Notes: generated by a model from the sequence alone, not told the origin. Shown: positions 1 through 12,764, counted from the first letter of the stretch. The stretch is DNA of 64,000 nt from Lottia gigantea (GCF_000327385.1 NW_008708987.1:2712607-2776606), one strand, 5' to 3'. A program made the numbers and translations.

Positions 1-500
1 ACATCTAACATGCGTCAACGAATAGAACATTATATGGAATGGGTTTTACAATTTCAATACAAGACCCACCTTCATTAGTTTAGTTGTGAGTAGAAAAGCA
101 GAAAAGCAGGCTATCAAGAAATCGGCTTAGCTAGCAACATTTCCGAATAGAGACGTCGAAGTTGTCCTGCTGTTCGATTTATACTAGACAAGCCTGTGAA
201 ATGAAATGTTACCAAGAGCACGATTCATCTGTTAAATCGAAGGCAATTTCTCGCTTTCTCTCACCAAGAACTTCAAATCATTTTCAAAGTAACTTCCTTG
301 ATGATGGACTTTGTGTCCGAAACGTTTGTAAGATGACTTTGACCAAGTCCTGGAAAATCGAAGGCAATTTATTCCTATTAGATTCTCTCACCAAGAACTA
401 CAGAGTAAATTCCTTGGTGATTGCCTTATACCCGAAACACGTGAACTTTTACCAAGTATAGGAAAATCGATGTCAATTTCTCACCAAGAACCACAGAGTG
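1..500 (+). repeat. Tandem repeat with hammerhead-ribozyme-like cores
   Basis: About three diverged units of 110-120 bp, each with 'aaatcgaaggcaattt'-like and 'ctcaccaagaac' segments, occupy about 230-500. The first unit has a hammerhead-like core at 298-323: TTGATGA, then GGAC/GTCC pairing around the loop tttgt, then GAAAC. The second unit keeps CCCGAAAC at about 430-438 but its CTGATGA box is degraded (GGTGATT). Short hammerhead motifs of this type are known from Penelope-like elements, retrozymes and animal satellite DNAs; which of these this is cannot be told here. The first core has T instead of the conserved C3, so self-cleavage is doubtful. Bases 1-160 show nothing recognisable. Confidence 0.5.
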
Positions 501-799
501 TTTTGAGAGTACCTTTCCAGTCCAGAAAGAAGTTGCAATAACCAATTAATGAAACCGCTAACAAGTGTTAACTTATGTCTAGGAATTTCTTATCGTTGAT
601 TGAACAATAATTATATTTGTCTAACTTGTTATCCAACGTGACATCAGGATAACAAATATTGTCTAGTCTTACAGATTGATTTCATACTGATATTAGCCCG
701 AAAATACTGATTTTAGGAATTTTTGAAAAGACTGATTACTATAAGAATGGTAAACTCGTTCGCGAGGGCATTGTTAACCGTTACTAGTTGGTAAGTTTG

Positions 800-1140
800 A
801 ACGGGGGGCCCCAGTCCAGGAAGGGGGGGGGGGGGGGGTCTGGGCAAGAAAGGGGTTGGTGTAATGTGGCCCACTGAGTTAGGCATTAATCTGTGGATCC
901 TTATTGTGTTTGTCGGAAGGTAAGAGAGACTGACATGGAAAATGCATTAAGTCGATTGGATTGGACAAAAAACCTACAGACTGCGTGCGTTAAATATCCC
1001 TCGACAGTTGGAAATCGTAAAAATGATTAGGCTAATGCCGCTGTCCTGACAAAAGTTCCCTTATTGCACACTGCCATTTCCATTACCTCCATCAGGTCCA
1101 GAAAAATAGGAAGTAAAACTGATTTATTTCCTTTCATTTT
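800..1140 (+). mobile_element. Diverged SINE copy
   Basis: From about 915 the sequence matches the SINE seen complete at 60767-61137: the 'gactgacatggaaaa' block, 'ccctcgacagttggaaatcg', 'aggctaatgccgctgtcctg' and the 'aagtaaaact...tttcatttt' tail, with many substitutions. A poly-G run (about 821-838) lies just 5' of it. The tRNA-like head is absent or unrecognisable, so this is an old, probably 5'-truncated copy. Sequence between 500 and 800 shows nothing I can name. Confidence 0.6.
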
Positions 1141-2178
1141 GTGTTCATATTTCATTAGTTCAAGAGAAATATGACAAGGCTAGCCGGTATGATATATGTG
1201 ATGTTTTTTACAAAAAAAATACAAAAAAGATCAACCGTGATGGTAAAGACTACCAGACTTTAGATCTGTCTCGATTGTCCAATATGAAATATTTGTGTAA
1301 TGATTAATTACGTTCTTGATGATCTAGTCTAAATATTCAATCAGTCATTTTTCTATTGGATCAGACAGTATTTATTAAAGATCCACCAACCTCTAAATAA
1401 TAGCTTTAAGAATTGTAAATGGGGTTTCTGGCTTTTGGTGTACATTGACGATGCAATAGCCACTTCTCTAGTATCATTGAATGTAGCTATTTGATTGGAT
1501 TTTACGCTAGCGAATACAGCCAATCATGGCCCCCGACAGAAAAGCTGAAAACATAATGGCTTAAGGCTAGTGTCTTACCCTTGCTTTAAAGAAGTATTAA
1601 TGATGGAAAGCTTTTCGTTTAGACACAGACTATTAGAGTGGACAGGTTTAATCTCAGTTCCCGATGGGGTCGTATAAAATAGTACATTTCTGAAATTGAG
1701 CATCACTTCTTCATCACTGTACTGACTGTATACAAACTGTGGAATGTTATTCTCAATACACTGTAAAAAAAAGTCCGTTTTTTTTACAGAAATTTACTAC
1801 ATATTTTCTCTTGATATACGTAAATTTCTGCTGATATACATACTTTTCTGTTGATTTACGGACTTTGTTCTTACATTAACAGAATGTTAGTTCCGCAGTA
1901 ACGAAATATGTTATTTTACGTAAATTAATCTTGGTCGTATGTCACTTAACAACAATTACGTTATTTGTCAGTAAATTTACGTAAATTCTGTGTTATTATC
2001 ATGTATGTCCAAACTTGTCTGTAGATAAGCGAAGTCCGCGCATGCGTGGGAATACTGTTTTTTTTTTTTGACAGGAACTTTGTGTTTCCTTACGGAAAAT
2101 TATAACAGAATTGCTGTTAATTTACGGAAACTGTGATTTTGCATTATGATAGTTTCGACCTGTTAATCAAAGTAGGTA

Positions 2179-2229
2179 TGACGTCATCGGTAAAGGCACG
2201 AGGTCAGTCTATCGTCACGCCGCCATCTT
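2179..2229. promoter_or_regulatory. CRE and YY1-like motif pair (candidate promoter)
   Basis: A full palindromic cAMP-response element TGACGTCA lies at 2179-2186 and a YY1-type CCGCCATCTT at 2220-2229, in a locally CpG-richer patch inside the TIR element. In animal promoters these two motifs are common close to transcription starts. A strong splice donor (CACAG|GTGAGT, after 2505) lies about 275 bp downstream on the plus strand, so about 2230-2505 could be a noncoding first exon. No acceptor partner or long ORF was found. Confidence 0.3.
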
Positions 2230-3677
2230 ATCCCTCATCAAAACAAGGCTACGCCGAAGGATTTTTGTGAATTTCTTAAATTAAATTGAATATGGTGAGA
2301 TGCATGGAGAACTTGAAATGCTGACCCGATATTCCACCACTCATTCCTGTTCTATTATCACCCTTTGTCAAAAACTGCAAAATGTTTTACTGAATTGGGA
2401 ACAACGACAAAATGACTTAAATTTATCCTACACGATGAACTAGACTAGGCTTAGCTTAATTGGTCTTGGGTAGAGTGGAAATGATCACAGAATACAAATT
2501 CACAGGTGAGTGTATTTTAATTATTGCCTAAGTAAATTTGTAATGTTACCATTTTATCACTTTATACATGTGTGGTATTTGTGGTCTGAAACTTAGATCA
2601 GTCTTGTTAAAAGTCATCTTTCTGTTTAGAACTCTTCTGTTTAAGAGAGTAGAAAAATTATTAATTTTCATGGCAATGAAGTCCTCAAATTCATTTCTCT
2701 AATTCTTCAGGTTTAGTCAACCACAATGTAAGTTTATACCCGATTACATAAGAAAGCCTCCGACGATATGAAATATCACAGGATCCAATATTTCTATTGC
2801 AATTTTTTGTTTTTTCATGCTCTGCTGTCTGAAAACTTTTACCAAAATGTAAACAAACCCCACAAAATGGCGCCAAATTATGCATAGATCCCTCAAGTCA
2901 GTTTTCCCACCAACTTTGTACATGTGACACTATATGAAATGTTTGTACCTACTATTAATAACATTTGCAATGTCTTATCGATGCCTGGAATGTCAAACTG
3001 TGCAACCTGCTTTTAAGAAATTATTTTGTACGCCACCCATGTCTGCTTCTTTTTCTGTTTTTGTACATCCTTGCTTTTTTTGTACTTTCAGCCTTTTACG
3101 GTTATGATTGCACCAGAGTACAATAATACAAGGAATGAGAATTCTGTCATTAATCTTGTCGATAAACCTTAACCGTTTACACTCAATGTTAGGACCCACT
3201 ACGTGGGCGAAGCATTACAAAATTTGTAAACGAGGGCGAATTGGACACTGGATTTCTCGAACTAAAAGATCCAGTGCCCTTATCTATTACTACACTACTA
3301 CAGTACGTTAGCACAACAAATATTTTCTCAATTTAAATTTATCTTTTCAGGTATGTCACCTTTTCCCTTTCTTTAGAGTTTCTGCCATCATTTACCAGCT
3401 AAAAGTTACAGAGCATTATGAGACTTGACCTGACTTTCGAACGAGCAACAATTAACTGTGCACATCAAAAACAATTAGGCCTTATAATAATGATTAGAGT
3501 TGCATCATAATCAGTATTGCGCTGGATGATGGAGTCTTATAACCTTGTGGAACACTAAAAAAAAGTACTATGTCCAGAAGTAGTAGCATTACTGGATCAC
3601 AGGTCCTTGAAGTTCTGTAAATATTAATAAAATATCGGCAATGTGGAGAAAAGAGTGTCAACATAAGTATAAAAAAA

Positions 3678-3825
3678 GACATTAGTTAAATCAGAACGTT
3701 GTCATTAGTTAGAATGTTATGAAGATGTCATTAGTTAGAACGTTATGAAGATGTCATTACTTATGAGAATATCATTAAGAGATGTCATTAGTTATCAGAA
3801 TGTTAAAGATGTCATTAGTGATGAG
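3678..3825. repeat. Short tandem repeat, about 26 bp
   Basis: Variants of 'gatgtcattagttagaacg' recur five times with spacing near 26 bp, inside the TIR-bounded element. The open frame that passes through it is a by-product of the repeat. Confidence 0.6.
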
Positions 3826-4080
3826 TATGTATTTCAAGTTCATCATTTGTTTTTATGCAAGAGATTGTTTTTATACGCCCACATTTTCAGTTGTATGTAC
3901 AATTAAAGATGTAGTTAACATCACTTTCTTTGATTATTTTAAATGCACAAATAATATCAATAAACACATAAAGTTAAAATGTTTTGTTATTTTACAGAAA
4001 AATGGAAATGATTTCTGGCAACCGATTTATTACCAGAATATCCTTTTTAAAATTCTGTTTTTTTACAGAACTGGAAGGAA

Positions 4081-4279
4081 AAATTCCGGCAGCAGATTTA
4101 CCAGAATATTCTTGCTATTTTCTGTTAAATTACAGGAAATATTAGAAAAATTCCGGCAGCAGATTTACCAGAATATTCTTCCTATTTTCTGTTAAATTAC
4201 AGGAAATATTAGAAAAATTCCGGCAGCAGATTTACCAGAATATCCTTCCTATTTTCTGTTAATTACAGGAAATATTATT
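4081..4279. repeat. 68-bp tandem repeat, 3 copies
   Basis: Three near-identical 68-bp units contain 'ttccggcagcagatttacc' and 'attttctgttaa'. They form part of the right arm of the TIR element and have probably expanded from its subterminal motif, which also occurs singly in reverse orientation near 4395. Confidence 0.8.
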
Positions 4280-4699
4280 AGTCATTTTGTAATCTAACAG
4301 ATTTTGTCGTAAAATATTTCTGTTATTTAAAGCAGATATTTTACAAGAAATTCTGTTATATAACTGAAGTCAAAATTTAAATTCTGGTAAATCAGCTGCC
4401 GGAATTTTTTCTGTTAATCGAAGGAAATTTTTTTTACAGTGTAGAAAGTATATTTATAAGATGACCACTGTATTAACTAGATTTAAGACAACTATTAGAG
4501 TGGACTCGACTAAAACCACTCTACTAATTGTCCTATTAGTTTCTATGTTTGAAGCTAAAAGAAAATTGATCCCGATCTTTCCGGTAAGATAGTTTTCATT
4601 TTAGTGTTTAATTTGCTCTCGATACAAACTTGTAGTCTTGATTAACAACAAGAGGAATAGTTAGAGGTTTGGTGTACCTTACCTTGGGGTAATGCCGGG

Positions 4700-5060
4700 A
4701 TCAAAATAAGGTAAGGGTGAGGGTAGGGTAGTTTGTTTGCCCATATGCGAGGCTTAAAACGAAAAGTCGGATGTCACAATAGCGGAAAAGTGGAAGTGGG
4801 GGAATTCAGGGGTAGGAATTCTGTCAACCCATAAAACCTAACCCGCATCTAACATGGGGTTGGAACTGTCTTTTTGTGACAGTGGAATAGCTCAGTCGGT
4901 AGCGAGTTGGAATGTCGTCTGCTAGGCGATTGGCTGTTGTGGGTTCGAATCTCGAGAGTCGGCCCTGTGTTGGCTCTCATCCCCTATCACGTTCTAATTG
5001 TCTCGCAGTAAAGTAAGCATCACCGGTATGGAGCACCAATACAGAATATCATTTATCTGT
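4700..5060 (+). mobile_element. tRNA-like repeat (SINE-type) copy 1
   Basis: The sequence has an RNA polymerase III type A box, TAGCTCAGTCGG (4888-4899), and a B box, GGTTCGAATCT (4942-4952). The acceptor stem does not close, so it is not a plain tRNA gene. The block about 4829-4935, including sequence 5' of the A box, recurs inverted at 13780-13870, which shows a dispersed repeat. Element ends are not clear. Confidence 0.5.
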
Positions 5061-7490
5061 ACTAATTATATTAACACATACTTTATCATGAACCAGAAAT
5101 ATCGTACTCGGAAAAAATGAAATGAGTTTCACTTTCGAATTTTACGGCAGTGTGACTGTGGGGAGAGTTAAGCCGGCATACAGATCTAAATTTACTTCAC
5201 AATATACAAAAGATACAAGTTTGCTAACAGAGTTTCAAAATTAACCGTCATGGAATTGCTTGACTTTAATAAATCTTAACCAATCCGGTTATTAAATGTT
5301 TGATAATTGTCTCCAAAGAGAATATCCAACCTTAATTAAACCAACATTCTACATAAATTTCATTAAATATTTACTCTCTGGCCCTGGTGTTAATTGACCA
5401 GCGGATATTAGATGGTCATTTGGGAATAGCCATTGACACTGGTCAAGTATTTAGATCTCTGCTCTGTATTGATTAGAAAGGAATAATTCTGGCTTCATTG
5501 ATATATATTGAGTTTAACGTCCAAAATTTATAGGGGTTGAGGGCCGATACGGGATCGACTTCTCTAAGTTTTACCAGTGGTATATGGGATTGTTTTTACC
5601 TCGAGAATTCGAGCACTATTCACCAATAATATAATCACGTAACAGACGACAATCAAACTCGCTTCTGTCTTTACTAATCCACTACCACGTTGTTTCAACC
5701 CAGTGTTAAAATGAAAAATGTTCGTTTTCAGTTAGACAGTTGAACGACAAGGTCAAGTAGGACAAATCCCTGCTCTTTATTGCTTGTGTCTGGCTGTAAA
5801 CTATCTTGTGCACCTAGTAGGCTTCAGGATATTGTACCACGACCATTCATATTGTTTTAATCAAATTCACAAACTAAATTGGGACCAATATAAGTTAAAG
5901 TTTCTCAGTTATAAAGTTTGTAGATCATGGTTCTAGACTAGACAATGTATCACACACGTTGTCGTCAAGAAATATTGTGATTTTTCCATCAATCTGTTTT
6001 TAGTCACTAGTTCGTGGAATTAGGTTCCATGTTGACCTTAATTCCAGTCTTTATATTGTGAATCTGAGAATCAAAGACCGTATTACTACAGAACGTGTCC
6101 ATTTACACCAATCAACACGTGGTATTAAACATCTGAAATCGGAAACGATAGGAAAAGAAGGGGAGAAAGGCTTCCGTGATTAGAAGAGAAATGGCGAAGA
6201 TTTCCGTCTCCAGTTCTATTTGATGTCCTTTATTATCGGTTTGATACATTCGGGTACATTTCGGTGTTTAGACAATAGTTTCCACATGTCCACGTCTCTA
6301 ATCCTGAAAGAGTTTTTAATCATTCTGGTGAAATGGTACAGCACGTGTTGAGATCCATTCATATTTTCACGAACGCTGGTTTGAAAGTGGTAACATGATA
6401 CGATTTGTCATTTATTTCGCTTGAAATGAACCGGAATCGTGTTCTTTCTTTGCATATTCTTGGTATCTCAGTGTTAACAAACGATCAGGCTCCCTTTAAT
6501 GGACATTCTGTTGAAGATAATCCTAAACCGTAACAATATCAAGGCCAATGAGGCAAATGCCACATACGGAATTTTACAACAAAGTAATTTTGTTTAATAA
6601 ATACAAAAAAGGCGTATAAGATCAACCAAATATATCGTTTATTGATATTTGCCTCATAGACAAAAGTCCTTAGTTACGGCCCTGTAATTATTGATGGTAT
6701 ATAGTGTCGAAAACTCGTTACAGTTGTTTCTGTTTTATTCTAGGGTAAGATTCCGGGTGCTCTAAATATGGCCGTCTGTTACTGAAGATACCAACCAGGG
6801 ACCATCAATGATCGCATTTACTGCCTTCTTGAAATAATTAACCTTTTGTTTTAGGGCGCTTAAAATACTTGTCAAAAATTGATTTGATTTGGTTTGAAGA
6901 TTGATTACATTCTCTCTCGGTAATTATTAAATTTATGAAAATCTTTAAGTTACTTCAACTCAGTTTAAATGTTTTTTTGTAATTGAAAGTGAGAGTAAAT
7001 TCGAGTCATCTGTGAAATTGATACAGTAAGGGTGTTAAAAGGGTTGATGTTTGAACCCTAAAATGATACCTAGTGTTATTATTCACAGTATCAGAGCCAG
7101 ATCAAATTACAGTTTATTGGGTTCATTGAGTGACCACAGGTCAATTTCTTTTAACTTTTAGAACTTCAATGTTTTCACTCATCCATTTAAATTTTCAACA
7201 TTCCCTCAAATTATAGTTTATAGTTAATATATGTCAGACATTTTGTTTGGATTTATCAAAAATGAAGATAATATTTTTGAGAAAACTGACAAAATGTTTG
7301 ATCTTTTTGAACATGGATTTTTGTGTTGTGAAAACTACATATTGGAATCTTTTCCTGATGATTGTACTTCTATATTAGGAGAATTATTATCTGTAATGTT
7401 TTGTAGAATATGTTCTTGGGTATTTGCAAATATATTTTTAATAAATTGGAAATGGAAAATTCAATTTGTTTAAAATATTCCAAAAATATA
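5060..7490. other. Intergenic, no feature seen
   Basis: AT-rich sequence without a supported gene or RNA. The only open frame of note is 7231-7473 (80 residues, plus strand, four Cys, no known family). Its composition is not clearly different from random AT-rich frames and no flanking splice signals were convincing. Confidence 0.4.
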
Positions 7491-7497
7491 TAGGCTC

Positions 7498-7676
7498 TTA
7501 AAGGGACGAGTCGTCATTTTAATATTCAAACGCAGATAAGTCTGGACACACATGGATTTGAAGGCTCAAATTTGGACGGTGAGCTGTGAACACTATTATT
7601 GATTAGCTCAGCTAAAAAATTCCAGTTTCTGAGACTAAAGTTTGATTGGTAAAAAATGGCCTACCTGTCCCTTTAA
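7498..7676. mobile_element. MITE family B, TTAA-flanked, 179 bp
   Basis: The left end TTAA-AGGGACG and the right end CTGTCCCT-TTAA are inverted repeats flanked by TTAA, as expected for TTAA-duplicating elements such as piggyBac-type MITEs. Diagnostic interior blocks are 'cattcaaacgcagataa', 'ctcaaatttgg' and 'ccagtttctgagactaaag'. Further copies lie at 32874-33160 and 63139-63428, with partial ones at about 55967-56040 and 37815-37900. Confidence 0.75.
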
Positions 7677-7679
7677 TCA

Positions 7680-9150
7680 AACAAAATGTGACAAATTCTA
7701 AATTGTGTCTTGTCTCCGTAGTTTAGTACCGAAAGATATATCCAAGATTTTTAATCTATAATAAAAACACAAGACAATATTATGGAATATATATGTCTAT
7801 GTCTATATATGTCTATCTATGTTCTCAAATTTGATTAGCAGCTGAAATTATTGGTTACATTAGTGGGAAAATATTGAAAAAAAAGATGAAACAGTTCGAT
7901 CGCGCTAGAGACAATATTTATTGATGTTGGGATACCCAAGTTTAATCAACATTATTTCTGCATGAATGAAATTTTCTTCATCAAAGCTGTAAACCCCTGA
8001 GTCTTCACGACAATGATAATAGGCTACTTCATTTGAATTACGAGATTAAGATTGTTGACGCTCTAGAGCTTCTATTTGTCAATCATTGATCCTATTACGT
8101 CATTGTTTTGATTTGAGATACGGGTCTTTGAATTAAACTCAACATTTTAACAAGTTGGGTCGTTTGGCTTCGTTAAACATTTCTGTCTTTATTGTTAGAG
8201 AGCACTAACCGTTATTTTTGACTTTATTTCTAGAGAGCGGTAATGAAGCGGAAGTGATACTGTAATGACGTAATTATTTGAGTAGTAATATCTCGTCTGC
8301 TATTGGGTGAAAATCATTCAAACTTTTTTACGACGGCCCAATGCAAACATTATTACATGTTTTGTCCCCTAAATACGACCATTTAAGATTTTAGAGTCGT
8401 GAGAGGACTGATTAAATCTCTCAATAACAAATTCTAAAGACTGATTTGCCCATGTTTCATAGCTTTAACATTTGTAATAACGATTGAAGGCGGTCTGTTT
8501 AAAGTTAGTTGAAAGGTAAAAACATTCAGGCACCGAAAATTTGATCGAAAACTCAATTTAATTAACTCAACACGTTATAGTTGGTGAAATTATTCCCTTT
8601 TAGTTAAATAGTCCAATAAAATACACCATGTAGAGCTGATGAGTTGAAATTTTATTTCATTCCCTGAAGCCCTTTTTCACTTAGACGTAAACTCTATATC
8701 AGACACAGCTTTATCAAACAACAATCAAGTCGAAACGTTGCATATAACTTAAACTAGTTATTATTGTTCTATGTACTTACAATTGCTAAAAGAAAGACTA
8801 AAAATACTCCATTTCATACCGTGAGCCCTAGAACGGTAGAACGGTAGAACATTTTCAAGTCATTTTAGGGTGTAAAACTCAATAGCCATCCATCTTGAAG
8901 CTTGACAAGATCTTGTTAATTTCACTGGTCAATGATGATGATACTCTTCAACATAGTGATTGATTGGTTCACTTGACATCAGAGTCTACAATTACAATAT
9001 CGATTAGTAAATATATTGAGTGTCTTGGAAGACGAGTCTATTTCTCACGGACTTCATTGAGAAGATGACAGTATGAAAACAAGGTATCGTGAGTACAACA
9101 CGTGGAGTAAACTTTCTGTTCGTCAGTGAAATAGTTTAAACTGTGCATAT
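7680..9150. other. Intergenic, no gene seen
   Basis: No supported gene. At about 8727-8745 'gtcgaaacgttgc' resembles the 3' half of a hammerhead motif of the kind carried by Penelope-like elements. It is isolated, without the CTGATGA half, so it is at most a fossil fragment. Confidence 0.4.
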
Positions 9151-9165
9151 ATTGTCAATGGATAT

Positions 9166-9258
9166 TTGTATTCGATAGCAAGTTAATATTAATACTCGAT
9201 AGCAAGTTAATATTAATACTCGATAGCAAGTTAATATTAATACTCGATAGCAAGTTAA
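9166..9258. repeat. 24-bp tandem repeat, about 4 copies
   Basis: Perfect or near-perfect copies of a 24-bp unit containing 'actcgatagcaagttaat'. It is short and intergenic. Confidence 0.85.
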
Positions 9259-9999
9259 AGTGTTTGAGAACTATTAAACCGTATCTGTTACTATTGGTAA
9301 GTACAAAGCTAAAATTTATCACCGCATCATTTCCAATTTCGCTACTACTGTTTCGGTCCACTGTTGTTTCTCAGTCGCATGTTGTCAAAAATGTACAGTG
9401 GATTAACGTCGTCTGAAGACTCAATGTTTTCATTTCCAATTTCGTTACCGTCAATTCTCTGGCCTTCTTACATGTTGTCAAAACTGTACAGTAGTATTAC
9501 ATCTTACAGATGAGATGAAGTATTGCGTCAATTGTATAATGAAATGTGATTTTATAACCTACTGCTGTACACCTAACTGGTCTAATGAAACGGAATAAGT
9601 CCAATTTTTTTTCACGATTCTTCAAAGTGAACTTTGAAATGTAGGCCTACATTATTTTGTCAAATGATTCAGTTGTATAGAATATAAGAGTTGATGATTT
9701 TAAATTTCGTAGAAATTTTATATGAAAATAACCAATTTTTGGACTGAAAATTCTGTTCTGTAAAATGATATTTCTAAAAAATACATTCTCCGGTTACCAT
9801 TTTCATCAATCAAAAGACAATAAGATTCGAGAGTTCATATTTTAAATGAAACAAAAATGACGGGAAAAATACAAAGCTGTTAACATTGTGGTCGGACAGT
9901 AGAACATGAAAAGAGTATTACGTACTAAGATTCAGGAATAATTCAATGGTCATTAAACAGACAGAAATATTTACTCCTATTCTTTATTTTGTCTTACCG

Positions 10000-10065
10000 G
10001 TGAAATGAAATGAATGGAGTTTTACGTCCTGATTTTCTGCACCATGTGGGTTAATGAAGACAGGT
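10000..10065 (-). mobile_element. SINE tail fragment, inverted
   Basis: 'gaaatgaatggagttttacg' followed by 'ctgcaccatgtgggttaatg' is the reverse complement of the SINE 3' end. Only the last 65 bp are present, typical of a 5'-truncated copy. Confidence 0.75.
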
Positions 10066-10439
10066 CTGACCGATGAAATGAGGTTTAAAGTTATAGACAT
10101 CTCAATGATGAGTTAGTTGTCTTTCGAAAAACTAAGGACAGTTTCAAATTCAGCTTTCATATAGTCCCAAATTTACCGACTGATAAAGTTGCCATTAATC
10201 CTCGAAGTTTCCGTTAGCTAATATCAGCACCAGAGTCAGCAAGTTGCAAACTAAATGTAATGCAGAAAGCAATAAATCTCCCAAATTATGTTTGACTTTT
10301 GGCACTTGTGGCCCGAGGGGTGTACTGACCAACAATTTATTACAATCCCCATACCCCTGGGCCTCTCTTTCCGACCTCATTTTGTTTATTACAATACTAC
10401 AATAGGTTATTAAGCCTCGTTTATTAAAAACTAGCTTAA

Positions 10440-10622
10440 TCAAGCTCCCGTGTGCTACAGGCTGTGCATGTTAAAGATCCCTCGACAGTTGGAAAATGAG
10501 TAGGCTAATGTCGCTGTCCTGGCAAAATTTCCCTTAATGAACACTGCATGGCGTTGCCACCCGTTATCATTAGCCCGCATGGTGCAGAGAAGTAGGACGT
10601 AAAACTCCATTTATTTCATTTT
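10440..10622 (+). mobile_element. SINE copy, 5'-truncated
   Basis: Matches the complete SINE from 'gtgctacaggctgtgca' through 'ccctcgacagttgg', 'gctgtcctggcaaaattt' and 'aagtaggacgtaaaactcc' to the T-rich tail. The head with the polymerase III boxes is missing. Confidence 0.85.
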
Positions 10623-12760
10623 TAAAAACCAACTCTCCAATGACTAAAAAACCAAATTAAGGTTCGAAAAGGATCTTATAGGCTTGAAATCATAGCTTAC
10701 AATCAGATTGTAGACAATCCAACTCGCTTTCATTTGAGAACCCTGGAATTCAAAGATGTCATTACTTCCACGGAGCTTTGTGTAAATTGAGATTTAAGTC
10801 TCGAGTCAGAAATTTGTCAGCTGAAGTCTGTCGTGCTTCATGATTGAAACGGGCGGTAATGTTCTTTACTGTCATTGGAAGCAGTTGATCCGAGTAATTC
10901 TACGTTAAGACTGTCCATTCCTAAACAAATCACCACAGCTATGATGGATTACCTCCCTTTACTCTAATTATACGAGGATTACCTCCCTTGTAGTAATTAC
11001 CGTCCGAATTACGTCCCTTTGAATAAATTTACGTCCGCGGCACGTTATAAGTCTTAAGCAAAATGTAATTAAACCGCTCTTTATTTCCTATTCGCGTTCC
11101 TCGGAGACCAGTACCGTATCCTAATATTTAACCAAACTATTAACCAGACATAAAAGGAAAGCTGTCAATATATCAAGTACCAATACGCCCTCCAGCGGTC
11201 ATATTATGGGGAGATAATTCAATATTAAAGAAAGCTAGAAATCCATTAGTTTGATGAAAATTGTATGAAGATTAGATACGAGGTGTTTCATGTCTCAATT
11301 ACATCGATTGGAGTCGTGAACTCGTCCTTAAAATGATGGAAACTCGGTTGATTGGCGCTGTCAGGTTTTGATACTCGTTAAGTGAAGAGAAGTGTTCTTC
11401 AATAAAACATTGATTGGGTAGGGCCAAACCCTTGTCACATGGACTGTATATGATCTATAACCGACCTGTATCGATTTAGTTCACATAAACATTGCATTAA
11501 CTGCAGTGGCCGTTCTAATCACCGAAAACTGGCATTACTGCTCACTAATTGAAATCGAGAATTCCGTATTTAAGTTGAATTTAAGGTGACAAGATCGGAG
11601 TCTTTTGTAAGGAAATTCTTGCATGTTGGTTATTAATTACTACATTGAGTAAAATAAACTAAAAGTAAACTACAAATCCATGTTTGAAAAGAACTTCCAG
11701 CTTCCTAGCTTCCCAGGTGTTAAGAATCGACAGATTTCGCCTGTTTGAAAACCCCCACAGCGAATAATGATCACAGTTGTATGAAAATAAGAAAGAACGT
11801 TTCAGCAATGGGTTTAGAAGCCGCAACCAATCTTTCGAGGGCACACTCATTGATTTTGGAATTTACTGAATGAGTTTGTTTGGAAGCCTAACAGAGTGAA
11901 TAATAGCCACCATGTTGTGTTAATAAACGATGCACCAGGTGAACGCTGGGTGTTTAAAATATTAGCCCCGGGGCTATATTTATGAACTCATACTATACAC
12001 TTAAGTATCCCGATTTTGGTCGTATGTCATTCTCTATCTTATAAATCATTATAATCATTCTAGGTTACATTCATATTGAACATTATCTGGATTTTGACCA
12101 CTTGAGACATGATATACAACTGTGACGCAGAACAACGAATAATTTTTTCTATAAAAAAAAATCCCGAGAGAGCGATTTCGAGTGGATCAAAGTCGCAATC
12201 TCTGTTTTGAGTACATTTGGATATTCATACCCATATGACATTTTTTGTTATTGAAAAGCGAAAGAATGCAGGGTTAAAATAGTGAATTTAATTTGAATAG
12301 TGAAAATACACCGAGATATTTCTTTTACTGTCATTATTTTTAAGTACCTTTGTATTGAAAATGTCTCAAAAGAAAGTTCTAAAATACCCGACAAATAACA
12401 ATCTTATCTCGACTCCTATTCAAATATTATCTCAAAAATCAGTCCGAGGTGTCAGCTACCTTTAATTGGTTTGTTTAGATGCAAACCAGATGTCACTCTG
12501 ATGAAAATAACCTGCCGTCAAATAGAAACGAGGTGAAAGGGCAAAGGTCATGTGTACAAAAGCTTGTGAGGTCATAGGTCAACTTGTTAAAAAGATGTTT
12601 GCCATTCACACGAAGTTGTTTAAAAAGTAAGAAGAAAGTCTCTTCAGAATTTTAGTGGTAGATTGTCAGTTGTCGGGCAGACGAGGTGAGGTTTCTTTTT
12701 TGTTGCGTGGATAATATTTCAGAAATTAAATTTCTAGAGGACTATTTTTCATGTAAAAAA
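10623..12760. other. Intergenic, no feature seen
   Basis: Unique-looking AT-rich sequence. The pair of 'ttacctcccttt' phrases near 10948-11000 is too short to name. No exon, RNA gene or element was supported. Confidence 0.4.
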
Positions 12761-12764
12761 ACTA

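Larger units (their letters stand above)
1759..4441. mobile_element. 2.7-kb TIR-bounded element flanked by TA
   Basis: The left end CACTGTAAAAAAAA (from 1759) is matched by its perfect reverse complement TTTTTTTTACAGTG ending at 4441, and both ends abut TA (1757-1758 and 4442-4443), as expected for a TA target-site duplication. The outer arms (about 1760-2130 and 3985-4440) are rich in variants of 'ttctgttaatttacgg', so they form a degenerate long inverted repeat. The centre (about 2150-3980) is unrelated single-copy-looking DNA with no transposase that I can see. TA duplication suits Tc1/mariner-type or similar DNA transposons, but the superfamily is not assigned. Confidence 0.6.

Noticed and set aside
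3782-4195. 137-residue plus-strand frame
   Set aside because: It runs through the arms of the TIR element and its 68-bp repeats. Composition is not protein-like and no family matches.
4881-4960. Functional tRNA gene
   Set aside because: A and B boxes are present but the cloverleaf does not close and the sequence belongs to a dispersed repeat.
7231-7473. 80-residue single-exon frame
   Set aside because: AT-driven composition, no start context, no neighbours and no recognised motif; mentioned only in the intergenic entry.
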